From contig CAWHMD010000008.1 of NCBI GenBank assembly GCA_963830385.1, positions 868,001 through 932,000 of the forward strand: a DNA stretch of 64,000 nucleotides, in the 5' to 3' direction. Positions 36,758 to 45,609 of this stretch are shown here, one piece after another (the stretch's first letter is position 1; each line of letters begins with the position of its first letter). The notes under the pieces are model-generated. The model was not told the DNA's origin. It searched no databases and worked only from the letters and a program-made list of their open reading frames with translations. A program made the translations under genes and the position numbers. The DNA comes from Bog-532 sp963830385 (lineage in GTDB: Bacteria > Actinomycetota > Actinomycetes > Streptosporangiales > Streptosporangiaceae).

Positions 36758-37831
36758 TCAGCCCGTCTCCTTGTTGCTGTCTCGTCCTGGCCTGTCGTGT
36801 TCTGGGTCGGGCCTGCCGCCGAGCCGGCTCCCTCGCCAGCCTTTCACTGGCAGGCCGAACTTGGCCACCAGCCGGTCGGTGAACGGGGCGCCACCGTCGT
36901 CGGTGGCGGGGCCACCGTCCGCCGTGGCGCTGACCCCGTGCAGCCGTGCCAGCCGCACCGGGAGCGCGCCGCGCCGGACCTCGACCCGTGCCCCGGGCTC
37001 CAGATCGACCATACGGCGGCCGTCGCACCACATCACGGCACCGGGCGGCGCCGCGCCGGCCGGTTCGGCCAGAAGGTCCGCCGCGGCGGGGGCCGGACCG
37101 CGCCCGGAACCGCCGATGACCTCGACGGCGAGCACCGAGCGGGGCGAGACCACCATCGGCCGCGCGAACAGCGCGTGCGCGCTGATCGGCACCATCAGCA
37201 GCGCCTCCACCTCGGGCCAGACCACCGGGCCGCCGGCCGAGAACGCGTACGCGGTCGAGCCGGTCGGGGTGGCGCACACCACGCCGTCGCAGCCCCACCG
37301 GGACAGCGGCCGCCCGTCCACCTCGGTCACCACTTCCAGCACCCGCTCGCGGGCTGCCTTCTCGACCGTGGCTTCGTTGAGGGCCCAGGTCACCGCGACC
37401 GGCACGCCGTCGTAGAGCACCTGGACGTCGATCGTCATGCGTTCTTCGACCACGTAGTGCCGGGCCACCACCCGGTCGACGGTGTCGGCCAGGCCGTCGG
37501 GCTCGGCTTCGGCCAGGAAGCCCACGTGCCCGAGGTTGACCCCGATCAGCGGGGTGCCCGCCGGTCGCGCGATCTCCGCCGCCCGCAGCAGCGTGCCGTC
37601 GCCGCCGACCACGATGACGATCTCCGCTCCCTCGGCCGCCCTCGGGCCCGGCGCCACCTCCTGCACGCCCGCGCAGGCCAGGTCGCTGGCCTCCGGGGTG
37701 AGGACGCGCACGGTCAGATCGGCCGCGATCAGCTGGGAGACCACCTTGCGGGCGCTGCGGAGGGAGTCCTTGCGCCCGGTGTGTGCCACGACGAGGGCCG
37801 TCCGTCCGGTCTCGCCGCTGCCTTCGCTCAT
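36758..37831 (-). CDS. nadK: NAD kinase
   Basis: This phosphorylates NAD+ to NADP+. It has 357 aa. The GGDG motif is IVVGGDGTLLRAA, followed by NLGHVGFLAE, ALNEATVE (NE motif) and TPTGSTAYAFSAGGP. ATG 37831 has AAAGGG upstream. The C-terminal ~60 residues after FGLPVKGW are an Arg/Gly/Pro extension lacking in short forms. It sits between tlyA and recN, the usual actinobacterial order. Confidence 0.96.
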   Translation of the reverse strand: MSEGSGETGRTALVVAHTGRKDSLRSARKVVSQLIAADLTVRVLTPEASDLACAGVQEVAPGPRAAEGAEIVIVVGGDGTLLRAAEIARPAGTPLIGVNLGHVGFLAEAEPDGLADTVDRVVARHYVVEERMTIDVQVLYDGVPVAVTWALNEATVEKAARERVLEVVTEVDGRPLSRWGCDGVVCATPTGSTAYAFSAGGPVVWPEVEALLMVPISAHALFARPMVVSPRSVLAVEVIGGSGRGPAPAAADLLAEPAGAAPPGAVMWCDGRRMVDLEPGARVEVRRGALPVRLARLHGVSATADGGPATDDGGAPFTDRLVAKFGLPVKGWRGSRLGGRPDPEHDRPGRDSNKETG

Positions 37832-37865
37832 TGGTGTTGTGTGCCCTTTCACGATCTGGTCCGGT

Positions 37866-38705
37866 TCAGTGCGGTCCCTCCGCGATCGCTCGGCGCAGGT
37901 CCCCATCGTCCAGCGGCGGGGCGCCACGCCGCAGCCAGACGAAGTACTCGACGTTGCCGGCCGGCCCGGGCAGCGGGCTGGCCGTCACCCCGAGCACCCC
38001 GAGGCCGAGGCCGGCGGCGGTCCGGGTGACCGCGCTGACCGCTTCGGCTCTCAGTCCAGCATCGCGCACCACGCCACCGGTTCCGACCCGGCCCTTACCC
38101 ACTTCGAACTGCGGTTTCACCATCAGCAGGAAATCGGCGCCGGGGGCCACGCTGGCGACCAGGGCCGGCAGGACCAGCGACAGCGAGATGAACGACAGGT
38201 CCCCCACCACCAGGTCCGGCCGCTGCCCGTCCGGTCCGGCCGCCTGCTCGGGCAGCAGCGACCGGACGTTCACCCGGTCCCGGACCGTGACCCGCGGGTC
38301 GGTCTGCAGCGACCAGGCCAGCTGGCCGTAGCCGACGTCGGCCGCGATGACGTGGGCGGCTCCGGCCCGCAGGAGCACGTCGGTGAAGCCGCCGGTGGAC
38401 GCGCCCGCGTCCAGCGCGATCCGGCCGGTCACGTCCAGGCCGGGGAACGCGGCCAGCGCCCCGGCCAGCTTGTGACCGCCCCGGGAGACGTAGCCGGGGT
38501 CGGCGTCGCCGCCGCCGACCAGGATCGGCGTGTCCCGGGTGACCTGGGTGGCCGCCTTGGCCGCGGTTTCCCCGCCGGCCGTGACCCGCCCGGCCGCGAT
38601 CAGCTCGGCCGCCTGCTCGCGGGAGCGGGCCAGCCCGCGCCGGACCAGCTCGGCGTCCAGCCGGGTCCGTACGGCCCGGGGTGCCTTACGGGTGCGTCCG
38701 GTCAT
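37866..38705 (-). CDS. tlyA: TlyA family rRNA 2'-O-methyltransferase
   Basis: A 279-aa enzyme; mycobacterial TlyA methylates 16S and 23S rRNA and sets capreomycin sensitivity. The S4 RNA-binding domain (about 14-75) is RLDAELVRRGLARSREQAAELI. The Rossmann core has ALDAGASTGGFTD, AADVGYGQL, DLSFISL and VKPQFEVGK. Its ATG overlaps the stop of the small upstream gene (ATGA). nadK and recN follow. Confidence 0.95.
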   Translation of the reverse strand: MTGRTRKAPRAVRTRLDAELVRRGLARSREQAAELIAAGRVTAGGETAAKAATQVTRDTPILVGGGDADPGYVSRGGHKLAGALAAFPGLDVTGRIALDAGASTGGFTDVLLRAGAAHVIAADVGYGQLAWSLQTDPRVTVRDRVNVRSLLPEQAAGPDGQRPDLVVGDLSFISLSLVLPALVASVAPGADFLLMVKPQFEVGKGRVGTGGVVRDAGLRAEAVSAVTRTAAGLGLGVLGVTASPLPGPAGNVEYFVWLRRGAPPLDDGDLRRAIAEGPH

Positions 38706-38914
38706 GGCGTCCCGGCGGTTCGCTGGTGGTCGCCCGGGCTGAGCTCGCCGAGGACCTCGCGGAGCCGGTCGTGCACCTGGCCGAGGATGACCGGGTGCTC
38801 GTCCAGCGGCGCCTCGTCCAGCCGGCCGAGCTCCGCGATCGCCTCATCCACCCGGGAGTCCCCGGTGCCTTCGAGACCGGCCAGGTTGATGCGGACGATG
38901 TCGCCGTCGGTCAT
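38702..38914 (-). CDS. small conserved protein upstream of tlyA, 70 aa
   Basis: This acidic 70-residue protein is common before tlyA in actinomycetes and has no assigned function. It has a helical core AIAELGRLDEAPLDEHPVIL and QVHDRLREVLGEL, with a short polar tail. ATG 38914 has GGAAGGG twelve bases upstream. The ATGA overlap with tlyA implies coupled translation. Its size suggests an adaptor, but nothing in the sequence says so. Confidence 0.85.
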   Translation of the reverse strand: MTDGDIVRINLAGLEGTGDSRVDEAIAELGRLDEAPLDEHPVILGQVHDRLREVLGELSPGDHQRTAGTP

Positions 38915-39004
38915 GAGTCGTGCCCTTCCGTCTGCTGGCGCTCGTTGTGCGCTACCCTCCGCCTTGAACGCTACCGTCCCGACGCTCGTGGAAGGGGAGC
39001 CGCG

Positions 39005-39349
39005 ATGGCCACCGCCCAGGAATGCCAGGAAGCTTTCGAGAAGCTGACGGCCCGGCTCTCCGACCTCGACCCCAAAGACCGGGACGCCTTCTTCGCCGGC
39101 CGCTCGTTCTCCTGCCAGGTCCCGGATCTGGACGTCACGTTCGTGACCCGGTTCGGGCCGCAGGGAGCGGAGCCGGTGCACCTGGCCGCGCCCGGTGACC
39201 CGCAGGCCGACGTGCGGCTGACCGCCAGCAGTGACACCGTGCTGGAACTGGCCGAGCACGTGTCCGCGTTCCCGCGGGCGTGGCTGTCCGGCAAGGTCAA
39301 GGTGCAGGCCAGCATGCGCGACCTACTGAGGCTGCGCAAGCTGCTCTGA
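39005..39349 (+). CDS. SCP2 sterol-binding domain protein
   Basis: A 114-aa single SCP2-like domain, a hydrophobic-ligand carrier fold. It is recognised from FSCQVPDLDVTFVTRF, ADVRLTASSDTVLELAEH and the closing GKVKVQASMRDLLRLRKLL pattern (VKVQAS then LRLRKLL). GGAAGGGGAG precedes ATG 39005. It is divergent from the small gene before tlyA, as in other actinomycetes, and overlaps the protease gene end by 27 bp on the opposite strand. The ligand is unknown. Confidence 0.87.
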   Translation: MATAQECQEAFEKLTARLSDLDPKDRDAFFAGRSFSCQVPDLDVTFVTRFGPQGAEPVHLAAPGDPQADVRLTASSDTVLELAEHVSAFPRAWLSGKVKVQASMRDLLRLRKLL

Positions 39350-40534
39350 CCCGGGCGGCCGGGGCGGGCGGCGCCGGATCCGCACCGCCGCCGCGATGGC
39401 CAGGACCAGGAACGCGAGGACGAGCACGGCGGCGGCGGCCGCGTAGCCGGCGACGCTGACCCGGTCCCGGCGCACGACCGGGATGGGACCGGGGTCGGCG
39501 AACCGCGCGCCGGCGGCCAGCCCGGGCTCGGCCGGGGCGCCGGCCAGGCGGCCCGCGGCGGCCAGCGCGGCGGGCGCGTCGACCTCGCCGAAACCGGTCG
39601 CTGGGCTGTAGTCCCCGGCCGGACGGTGGGTGGCGGAGGACACCATGGCCTGCTCCACCTGGAACGGGGTCAGCCGCGGGTAGCGGGCCCGGATCAGCGC
39701 CGCCACCCCGGCCACGAAGGCGGAGGCGGGGCTGGTGCCGTCGGCCTCCAGGTAGCTGCCGCCGGGACCGGCCCCGATCACCTTCACGCCGGGGGCGGAC
39801 AGCACGACGGAGGAATTGTCATCCGAGAACGCCGCCCGGGCGCCGGTCCGGCTGACCGCGCCGACGCCGATGACGCCGGGGATGGCGGCCGGATAGCTGA
39901 ACGGCGTGTACCCCGGCTGGGGGGTACCGTCGTTGCCGGCCGCCGCGACCAGCACCACCCCGTGGGCGGTCGCGTAGGCCAGCGCCGCCCGCAGGTTCTG
40001 GCTCGGGGTGATGCTGCCGAGCGACATGTTGATCACGCCGGCGCCGTGCTGGACCGCGTAGCGGATGCCGTTGCCGATAGCGTCGTCGTTGCCGGACTCG
40101 TTGGCGAACGCGCCGAAGCCGGGCTCGGTGTTGTCCAGGATCACCCGGACGGAAAGGATCCTGGCGGCCGGCGCGATGCCGATGACCCCGGACCGGCGCC
40201 CGGTGCCGCTGCCGTGCCCGGCGATGAGCGAGGCGATGTAGGTCCCGTGCAGATGCGGCGGCTGGTACCCGGGCGGGTCGGCCCCGGCCGCCTCGTCCGG
40301 CCCGGCCGTCACCGAACCGGCCAGGTCCGGGACCGACACGTCGACCCCGGTGTCCAGCACCGCGACGGTGACGCCGTTCCCCCGGGTCACCGGCCACGCG
40401 GCGGGCGCGTTGACGGCACCGAGCTGGGGCTGTTCGGCCGCCCTGATGCTCTGCACGGTGATGGCCGGGCCCGAGGCGCCTGCGAGGCCGCTGGCGGTGA
40501 GCAGCACGGCCACCAGGCCGGTCAGCACGACCAC
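39323..40534 (-). CDS. mycosin-type S8 serine protease, membrane anchored
   Basis: A 403-aa subtilisin-family protease resembling type VII secretion-associated mycosins. The catalytic triad is Asp61 (AVLDTGVD), His96 (LHGTYIAS) and Ser268 (DGTSPASAF). There is an N-terminal signal sequence and a C-terminal membrane anchor near residues 360-385 followed by a basic tail, so the domain faces outside. The GTG 40534 start overlaps the upstream gene by 13 bp. No ESX genes are in the window, so its substrate is open. Confidence 0.9.
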   Translation of the reverse strand: MVVLTGLVAVLLTASGLAGASGPAITVQSIRAAEQPQLGAVNAPAAWPVTRGNGVTVAVLDTGVDVSVPDLAGSVTAGPDEAAGADPPGYQPPHLHGTYIASLIAGHGSGTGRRSGVIGIAPAARILSVRVILDNTEPGFGAFANESGNDDAIGNGIRYAVQHGAGVINMSLGSITPSQNLRAALAYATAHGVVLVAAAGNDGTPQPGYTPFSYPAAIPGVIGVGAVSRTGARAAFSDDNSSVVLSAPGVKVIGAGPGGSYLEADGTSPASAFVAGVAALIRARYPRLTPFQVEQAMVSSATHRPAGDYSPATGFGEVDAPAALAAAGRLAGAPAEPGLAAGARFADPGPIPVVRRDRVSVAGYAAAAAVLVLAFLVLAIAAAVRIRRRPPRPPGSEQLAQPQ

Positions 40535-41280
40535 TCCGGGCGCTGACAGGTGACGATGATTGGCTGGCCCAGCGCGGTGCCGACGTCCTCGGCCAGCTGA
40601 TCGGCCGGGTAGAACGGGGTGGAGCGGGGCTGGCCGGTCGCGCCGGCCGGGGAGCCGTCCGCGTAACCCGCCACCGTGAGCACGGCGTACGGCCCGTCCT
40701 GGCGGCTCAGCGCCACCTGCCGGGCGGCGTCGCCGAACGACGCGGCGCCGGTCCCGGGGAACGCGACCGCCCGCAGCCCCCGGACCGGGCTCTGGCCGGC
40801 CTGGTAGCTGGCCAGGAAGGCGGCCGCCCGGCCCGCGGTCGGGAACGCCAGCACCCCGATCGTGTACACCACCCCGCCCAGCTGGTCGGCGTAGCTGGCC
40901 CGGAGCACCGTCTGGCAGCCGTCGCGGCGGGCGATGGCGGCCACCGCCACGTCCAGCGCCGCCGCGCAGCCGCTGGCCGGGCTGATCCCGGCCCGGGCGG
41001 CCACCTCCCGGTCGAGCAGGTCAGAGTAGTAGGGCAGGCTGGCCGGGAAGACCTGGCCGGCCGGCTCGAAGGCCCACCGGCTGGCCACCCCGGCGGCGGC
41101 CGCCGCCGAGCGCTCGGCCGGTGTCGGCGGCCGGGTCAGCTCCGCGTGGGCCCGGCCCACCGCGATGACGGCAGCCACCAGGCAGGCCACGGCCAGCGCC
41201 GCGACCGCGGCGGTCACCCCCCACCAGCGGTGGCGCCGGGCCGGGGCGGGAGCGCGGCCGTCCCCCGTCGGTGCCGCCAT
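40522..41280 (-). CDS. membrane-anchored hypothetical protein
   Basis: A 252-aa protein of unknown function. A basic start (ARRHRWWG) and one transmembrane segment (about 20-42) place the rest outside. The exterior domain has four cysteines (GCAA, GCQT and two near the end at TCQRPEWSC), suggesting disulfides. It overlaps the mycosin gene by 13 bp and is co-transcribed, so it may be the protease's partner, inhibitor or substrate; this is inference from position. Confidence 0.75.
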   Translation of the reverse strand: MAAPTGDGRAPAPARRHRWWGVTAAVAALAVACLVAAVIAVGRAHAELTRPPTPAERSAAAAAGVASRWAFEPAGQVFPASLPYYSDLLDREVAARAGISPASGCAAALDVAVAAIARRDGCQTVLRASYADQLGGVVYTIGVLAFPTAGRAAAFLASYQAGQSPVRGLRAVAFPGTGAASFGDAARQVALSRQDGPYAVLTVAGYADGSPAGATGQPRSTPFYPADQLAEDVGTALGQPIIVTCQRPEWSC

Positions 41281-41310
41281 ACCCTTGATCGTAGGGCGCG
41301 CTCCCCCTGG

Positions 41311-42087
41311 TCAGAGCGGCAGGGCACGCTGGCGGAGCCAGCCGTCGAACTCGGTCGCCACGATCCGCTCGTTGCTGGTGCCTTCGGCGGCGGCCGAGGC
41401 CAGCCACACGATCGGCGGCCCCATGATCTCCGGCTCGAGCAGCGGCCGGTGCTGGTCCCTCTCCGGGACCATGCCGGTCCGGGTCGCGCCGCCCGGCAGC
41501 AGCATGTTCACGGTCACGCCGGTACCGTCGAGGTCGGCGGCCATGATCCGGGACAGCGCCTCGGCCCCGGCCCGGGACGGCCCGTAGGGCACGAATCCCC
41601 GCCGGGTCATGGTGGCGTGGTTCATCGAGATGTTGACGATCCGGCCGCGCCCGGCCGCCAGCATGAGCGGCGTCACCTCCCTGGCGACGAGGAAATAGCC
41701 GGTCAGGTTGGTGTCGACCACGGCCCGGAAACCCTCGGCGGTCACCGTCCAGAACCCCCGGGGCTCGGTGACGAAGTTCGGGTTGACCGTCCGCATGCCC
41801 AGCCCGGCGTTGTTGACCAGCAGGTCGATGCCGCCCAGGCGGTCGGCCGCGGCCCGCACGGCTGCCTGGACCGACGTCTCGTCCCGGGTGTCCAGGCCCA
41901 GCCCGGACGCGCCCGGCACGGTGGCGGCCATCTGCTCGGCCCGCGCCGCGTCCCGGCCGGTCAGCACCACCGTCGCCCCGGCCTGCGCCAGCGCCGACGC
42001 CATGGCCAGCCCGAGCCCGCTGGTCCCGCCGGTCAGCAGCACCCGGCGGGCCACCAGCGTCGCGGCGTAGTCCTCACTGTCTGCCAT
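41311..42087 (-). CDS. SDR family oxidoreductase with YxxxR active site
   Basis: A 258-aa classical short-chain dehydrogenase/reductase. The nucleotide loop is TGGTSGLGLA, followed by the NNAG motif and NISMNH (catalytic Ser). The usual YxxxK reads Tyr168-Gly-Pro-Ser-Arg172, so Arg replaces the catalytic Lys; codon CGG is unambiguous. The rest of the fold is normal in length. Either Arg supports catalysis, as in a few atypical SDRs, or activity is altered. The substrate is unknown. Confidence 0.87.
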   Translation of the reverse strand: MADSEDYAATLVARRVLLTGGTSGLGLAMASALAQAGATVVLTGRDAARAEQMAATVPGASGLGLDTRDETSVQAAVRAAADRLGGIDLLVNNAGLGMRTVNPNFVTEPRGFWTVTAEGFRAVVDTNLTGYFLVAREVTPLMLAAGRGRIVNISMNHATMTRRGFVPYGPSRAGAEALSRIMAADLDGTGVTVNMLLPGGATRTGMVPERDQHRPLLEPEIMGPPIVWLASAAAEGTSNERIVATEFDGWLRQRALPL

Positions 42088-42172
42088 GCCCGCATGCTAA
42101 CCACGCGGGACTCCGCCGCGGCCGCTGGCTCCCGGCGACCGTGACGTTTTCAGATTCTGATTGAAAAGGGTC

Positions 42173-43276
42173 CTAGCGGTTGAAGTGCTCCAGCAGATGA
42201 CTGAAGTCCCACGTGTTCTGAGCCAGGCCCGAGCACGTGCTGGCGCCGACCGTGCCGGGGCAGCCGCCGTTGTCGCGCTGGATGGCCCAGATGGAGAGCA
42301 GGGCCAGGCCGTGCGCGCGGGCGAAGGTCAGCACCTGCTGGGCGTCGGACGGGTGGGTGACCTCGGTTCCGCCCGGGTAGTCATCGATGCCGGGCATCAT
42401 CGTGATGCCCTCCAGCGCCCACCGCTGGGCGGAGCTGGCGTGCGGGTACACGGTCGCCAGCTGGGTGTGCGCCGCCTCGGCCGCGCTGATCGCGTCGGCG
42501 CCCATCGGGAGCGGGCTGGGCTCGCTGGCCAGGTAGTAGTCGAACGTCATGATGTTGACGACGTCGACCCGGGTGCCCGTGGCGGCCGCGTTGGCCAGCA
42601 CGGCCAGGTCGGTCGCGGTCAGCCCGGTCGGCTCCACCGGCAGCGTGTACTGCACCTGCAGCGGCTGGTGACGGTGGGCCGCCCACTGTTCGGCCAGCTT
42701 GAGCGCCTGGTTGCGGCGGGCGATACCGGCGGTGTCGGTCAGCGAGTTCGCCTCCACGTCCATGTCGAGCCGGGTCACGTGGTAGGTCGCGATGACCGAC
42801 TCGTAGTCGGCCGCGATCGCGTTCACGTCGGTGCAGGAGTCGGCGATCTCGGTGCCGGTCGAGTCGGCGCCGTAACCGCCGAAGCTGGGGATCACGTTGC
42901 CGCCGTGCCGCTGCAAGGTGGCGATGTCGGTGGCGAAGGTGCTGCCGGGGACCGGCTCGGTGGCGTCCCCGTTCCAGGTCAGTGAGCACGAGCCGGCGGT
43001 GGCGGTCTGGAGGAAGGCGATCGTCTCGTACGGCGAGCCGGACTGCTGGGCGCTGGTGGCGATGCTGCCGTTCAGCCAGGATTCGTAGTACGGGGCGTAG
43101 ACCTGGCGGGGCCAGGGCTTGCCGGCGGCTGGGGCTTGTGGGGCCTGGGGGGCGGTCGGGGCTTGCGGGGCGGCCGGGGCCTGGGTCTGGGCTACGGCCG
43201 CCTGCGTGGCGCCGAGGGTGGCGGCGGCGACCAGGGCCGCACCGGGCACGAGGTATCTGAGGCGCGATCGGATCAT
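42173..43276 (-). CDS. secreted GH18 chitinase-like protein
   Basis: A 367-aa exported protein. The signal peptide is MIRSRLRYLVPGAALVAAA and on through AVAQ, then a low-complexity Ala-Pro-Gln linker. The GH18 barrel follows, with the catalytic segment RLDMDVE; the Asp and the Glu acid are kept, while the first Asp of DxxDxDxE is Thr. ATG 43276 with GAGGAG upstream replaces a longer frame. Chitin or GlcNAc-polymer hydrolysis is likely, as in ChiD-like secreted actinobacterial enzymes. Confidence 0.88.
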   Translation of the reverse strand: MIRSRLRYLVPGAALVAAATLGATQAAVAQTQAPAAPQAPTAPQAPQAPAAGKPWPRQVYAPYYESWLNGSIATSAQQSGSPYETIAFLQTATAGSCSLTWNGDATEPVPGSTFATDIATLQRHGGNVIPSFGGYGADSTGTEIADSCTDVNAIAADYESVIATYHVTRLDMDVEANSLTDTAGIARRNQALKLAEQWAAHRHQPLQVQYTLPVEPTGLTATDLAVLANAAATGTRVDVVNIMTFDYYLASEPSPLPMGADAISAAEAAHTQLATVYPHASSAQRWALEGITMMPGIDDYPGGTEVTHPSDAQQVLTFARAHGLALLSIWAIQRDNGGCPGTVGASTCSGLAQNTWDFSHLLEHFNR

Positions 43277-43766
43277 TGGGTTTGCTCTCCTCACCAGATC
43301 CCCCCAACTATCCAACTATTAAGAAACTTTCCTTATATAAGCGCCGGGAGGGACCGGGGGTCAAGGGGTAAAGAGGGTTCGCGCGAGGTTGGCGGTATAC
43401 GGCTGAGCCTGGCCTGGGCATGGGATAGGGCGGGAGCGTGGGCTGCCGGGGCGGGAGCGGCAACCGGATCGATGGCGTCATCGTGCGGTGGTGAGCCCGG
43501 GCGGTGCGGTGCCGCATGCGGGGCGGCCCGGCGCTGGTGACTGGGTCATCGTTGGCGCCTTCGATGCTGCTATTGGAGCATCGAAGGCGCCAACGATGCT
43601 GTTGCTTGCGCGGGCCCGGCCCTCGCTGGTGGGGCATGGGCGGCTGGTGGGGCGGCATGGGTGTGTGGGGAGCCATCGGGGCTGGGCGCGGTGGCCCGGC
43701 TCTCGATCTTTGGGCGGGAGGGCTGGCGATCTTGTGATCCGGGCGTGCTGGGGGAAGATGAGGACC
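43277..43766. other. divergent intergenic region with a long hairpin
   Basis: This is 490 bp between the GH18 start (leftward) and the phosphatase start (rightward). It has an AT-rich patch at 43308-43340, probably the GH18 promoter, and a perfect 22-bp inverted repeat at 43547-43598. Open frames across it are repeat-like and have no support. The remainder is ordinary GC-rich sequence. Confidence 0.6.
43547..43598. repeat. perfect 22-bp inverted repeat with 8-nt loop
   Basis: The left arm begins CATCGTTGGCGCCTTCGATG (43547) and runs to 43568; the loop is GCTATTGG; the right arm is 43577-43598. All 22 positions pair. The arms themselves contain the palindrome TTGGCGCC region. It lies between two divergent promoters, where a terminator is not expected. 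It could be a mobile or REP-like palindrome, a large operator, or an RNA hairpin. Confidence 0.8.
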
Positions 43767-44363
43767 ATGGGAGAGCTGATCGTGCTCCGGCACGGGGAGA
43801 CCGAGTGGAGCCGCGACGGCCGGCACACCGGGCGGACCGACATTCCGCTGACGCCGGCGGGAGAGGCGGCGGCGGCCCGGCTCAAGCCGGCCGTGGCCAA
43901 GCTGGACGTGGTGGCCGCGTTCAGCAGCCCGGCTGAACGAGCCCGGCGGACGGCTGAGCTGGCCGGGCTGACGAACGTCACCGTCGACTCCGACTTGTGG
44001 GAGTGGGATTACGGGGGGTACGAGGGGCGCACGACCAAGGACATCCAGGCCGAGCGGCCCGGCTGGTACCTGTGGCGGGACGGGGTGATCCCGAGCGACG
44101 CCGAGCATCCGGGTGAGACCATTCAGCAGGTCGGGGCCCGGGCCGACCGGGTGCTGGCGCTGGTCCGGCCGCTGCTGGCCCAGGGGAACGTGGCCCTGGT
44201 CGCGCACGGGCACGTTTTGCGGGTGCTGACCGCGCGTTACCTGGGGCTGGCCCCGGACGGGGGACGGCTGTTCGCGCTCGGTACCGGGACGATCTCGGAG
44301 CTGGGCGCCGAGCACGACGAGCCGGTCATCGACAGCTGGAACGTGCCGCCGACCGCGAGCTAG
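43767..44363 (+). CDS. histidine phosphatase (phosphoglycerate mutase-like)
   Basis: A 198-aa protein of histidine-phosphatase branch 1. The phospho-acceptor His is in LIVLRHGETEWS, the second Arg/His set in SSPAERARRTAEL, Glu in LWEWDYGGYEG and the final His in VAHGHVLRVL. It is shorter than glycolytic mutases and resembles broad phosphatases. GGGGGAAG lies nine bases before ATG 43767. It ends in a 4-bp overlap with cutA on the other strand. Confidence 0.93.
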   Translation: MGELIVLRHGETEWSRDGRHTGRTDIPLTPAGEAAAARLKPAVAKLDVVAAFSSPAERARRTAELAGLTNVTVDSDLWEWDYGGYEGRTTKDIQAERPGWYLWRDGVIPSDAEHPGETIQQVGARADRVLALVRPLLAQGNVALVAHGHVLRVLTARYLGLAPDGGRLFALGTGTISELGAEHDEPVIDSWNVPPTAS

Positions 44364-44710
44364 CCCGGGCTAGCCGACTGGGTGCGGGTCTCTTCGGTGA
44401 CCCAGTTCAGGTAGCCGGGTGAGCCGCGCAGGATCGGGATCGCGACGATCTCCGGCTCGTCGTAGCTGTGCCGCTCGGTCAGCAGCGCGACCAGCTCTTC
44501 GTAGCGGTCGGCCGGCAGCTTGAACATGACCAGCCACTCCTCGGCCCGTTCGACGCCGTCGTCCCACCAGTAGGTGGCGGTCATCGGCCCGGCCACCTGG
44601 GCGCCGGCCGCGAGCCGGGACTCGACCGCCGCGCGGGCCAGCTCCATCGCTTCCGGCCGTGAATCAGTCGTGGTCTGTACCTGCAGGTAATCCGCTGATG
44701 AGCCGCTCAT
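44360..44710 (-). CDS. cutA: divalent-cation tolerance protein CutA
   Basis: A 116-aa member of the CutA1 family, a very stable trimer linked to copper tolerance in E. coli. Motifs are the TTTDSRPEAMELARAAVESRLAA opening (split at EAMELA) and TYWWDDGVERAEEW. The end is PGYLNWVTEETR. The family's usual N-terminal strand is kept after a short polar leader. It is convergent with the phosphatase gene and divergent from purC. Confidence 0.93.
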   Translation of the reverse strand: MSGSSADYLQVQTTTDSRPEAMELARAAVESRLAAGAQVAGPMTATYWWDDGVERAEEWLVMFKLPADRYEELVALLTERHSYDEPEIVAIPILRGSPGYLNWVTEETRTQSASPG

Positions 44711-44757
44711 GACGCCGCCCTCCGCCGTTATGGCCCGATCGTACGCCGCTAGACTTC

Positions 44758-45597
44758 GTGGCCGTGCAGCTCGTGCATTCCGGCAAGGTCCGTGACCTGT
44801 ACGCCGACGGAGAAGATCTCATCCTGGTCGCCTCGGACCGGGTCAGCGTCTACGACGTGATCCTGCCGACGCCGATCCCGGACAAGGGCAAGATCCTCAC
44901 CCAGCTCTCGCTGTGGTGGTTCGGGCAGCTCGCCGGCGTGGTGCCGAACCACGTCATCTCGGCGACCGACGTGCCGCCGGAGTGGGCGGGCCGGGCGATC
45001 CGCTGCCGCCGCCTGGACATGGTGCCGGTCGAATGCATCGCCCGCGGCTACCTGGCCGGGCTGGGGCTCGCCGCCTACCGGGAGAGCGGCGCGATCTCCG
45101 GGGTGGCGCTGCCGCCCGGGCTGGCCGAAGGCGCCCAGCTGCCGGAGCCGGTGTTCACGCCGACGACCAAGGCGGCGCAGGGGCACGACGAGCCGCTCAG
45201 CTACGACGAGACCGTGCAGGCGGTGGGCGCGGACGTCGCTGCCGAGCTGCGGCGGATCACGCTCGAGGTGTACCGGCGGGGGGCGGGGCTGGCCGTCGAG
45301 CGCGGGGTGATCATCGCCGACACCAAGCTGGAGTTCGGGCTGGCGCCGGACGGGTCGGTGATCCTGGCCGACGAGGTACTGACCCCGGATTCGTCCCGAT
45401 TCTGGCCGCGGGCGCAGTGGGAGCCGGGCCGGCCGCAGCACTCGCTGGACAAGCAGTTCGTGCGCGACTGGTCGGCCACGCTGGACTGGGACCGGACCCC
45501 GCCCGGGCCGCCGATCCCCGAGCAGATCGTGGCCGCGACCCGGGACCGCTACATCGACGTGTACCAGCGCCTGACCGGCGAAGCCTGGACAAGCTAG
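44758..45597 (+). CDS. purC: SAICAR synthetase PurC
   Basis: Phosphoribosylaminoimidazole-succinocarboxamide synthase, step seven of purine synthesis. It has 279 aa. The start is LVHSGKVRDLY (ATP loop) after GTG 44758 or GTG 44764. Further motifs are VPVECIARGYLAGLG, IIADTKLEFG and LADEVLTPDSSRFWP. The length is typical. It is not next to other pur genes here. It is convergent with the FAH-family gene. Confidence 0.97.
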   Translation: MAVQLVHSGKVRDLYADGEDLILVASDRVSVYDVILPTPIPDKGKILTQLSLWWFGQLAGVVPNHVISATDVPPEWAGRAIRCRRLDMVPVECIARGYLAGLGLAAYRESGAISGVALPPGLAEGAQLPEPVFTPTTKAAQGHDEPLSYDETVQAVGADVAAELRRITLEVYRRGAGLAVERGVIIADTKLEFGLAPDGSVILADEVLTPDSSRFWPRAQWEPGRPQHSLDKQFVRDWSATLDWDRTPPGPPIPEQIVAATRDRYIDVYQRLTGEAWTS

Positions 45598-45609
45598 CCA
45601 GCAGCGGGG

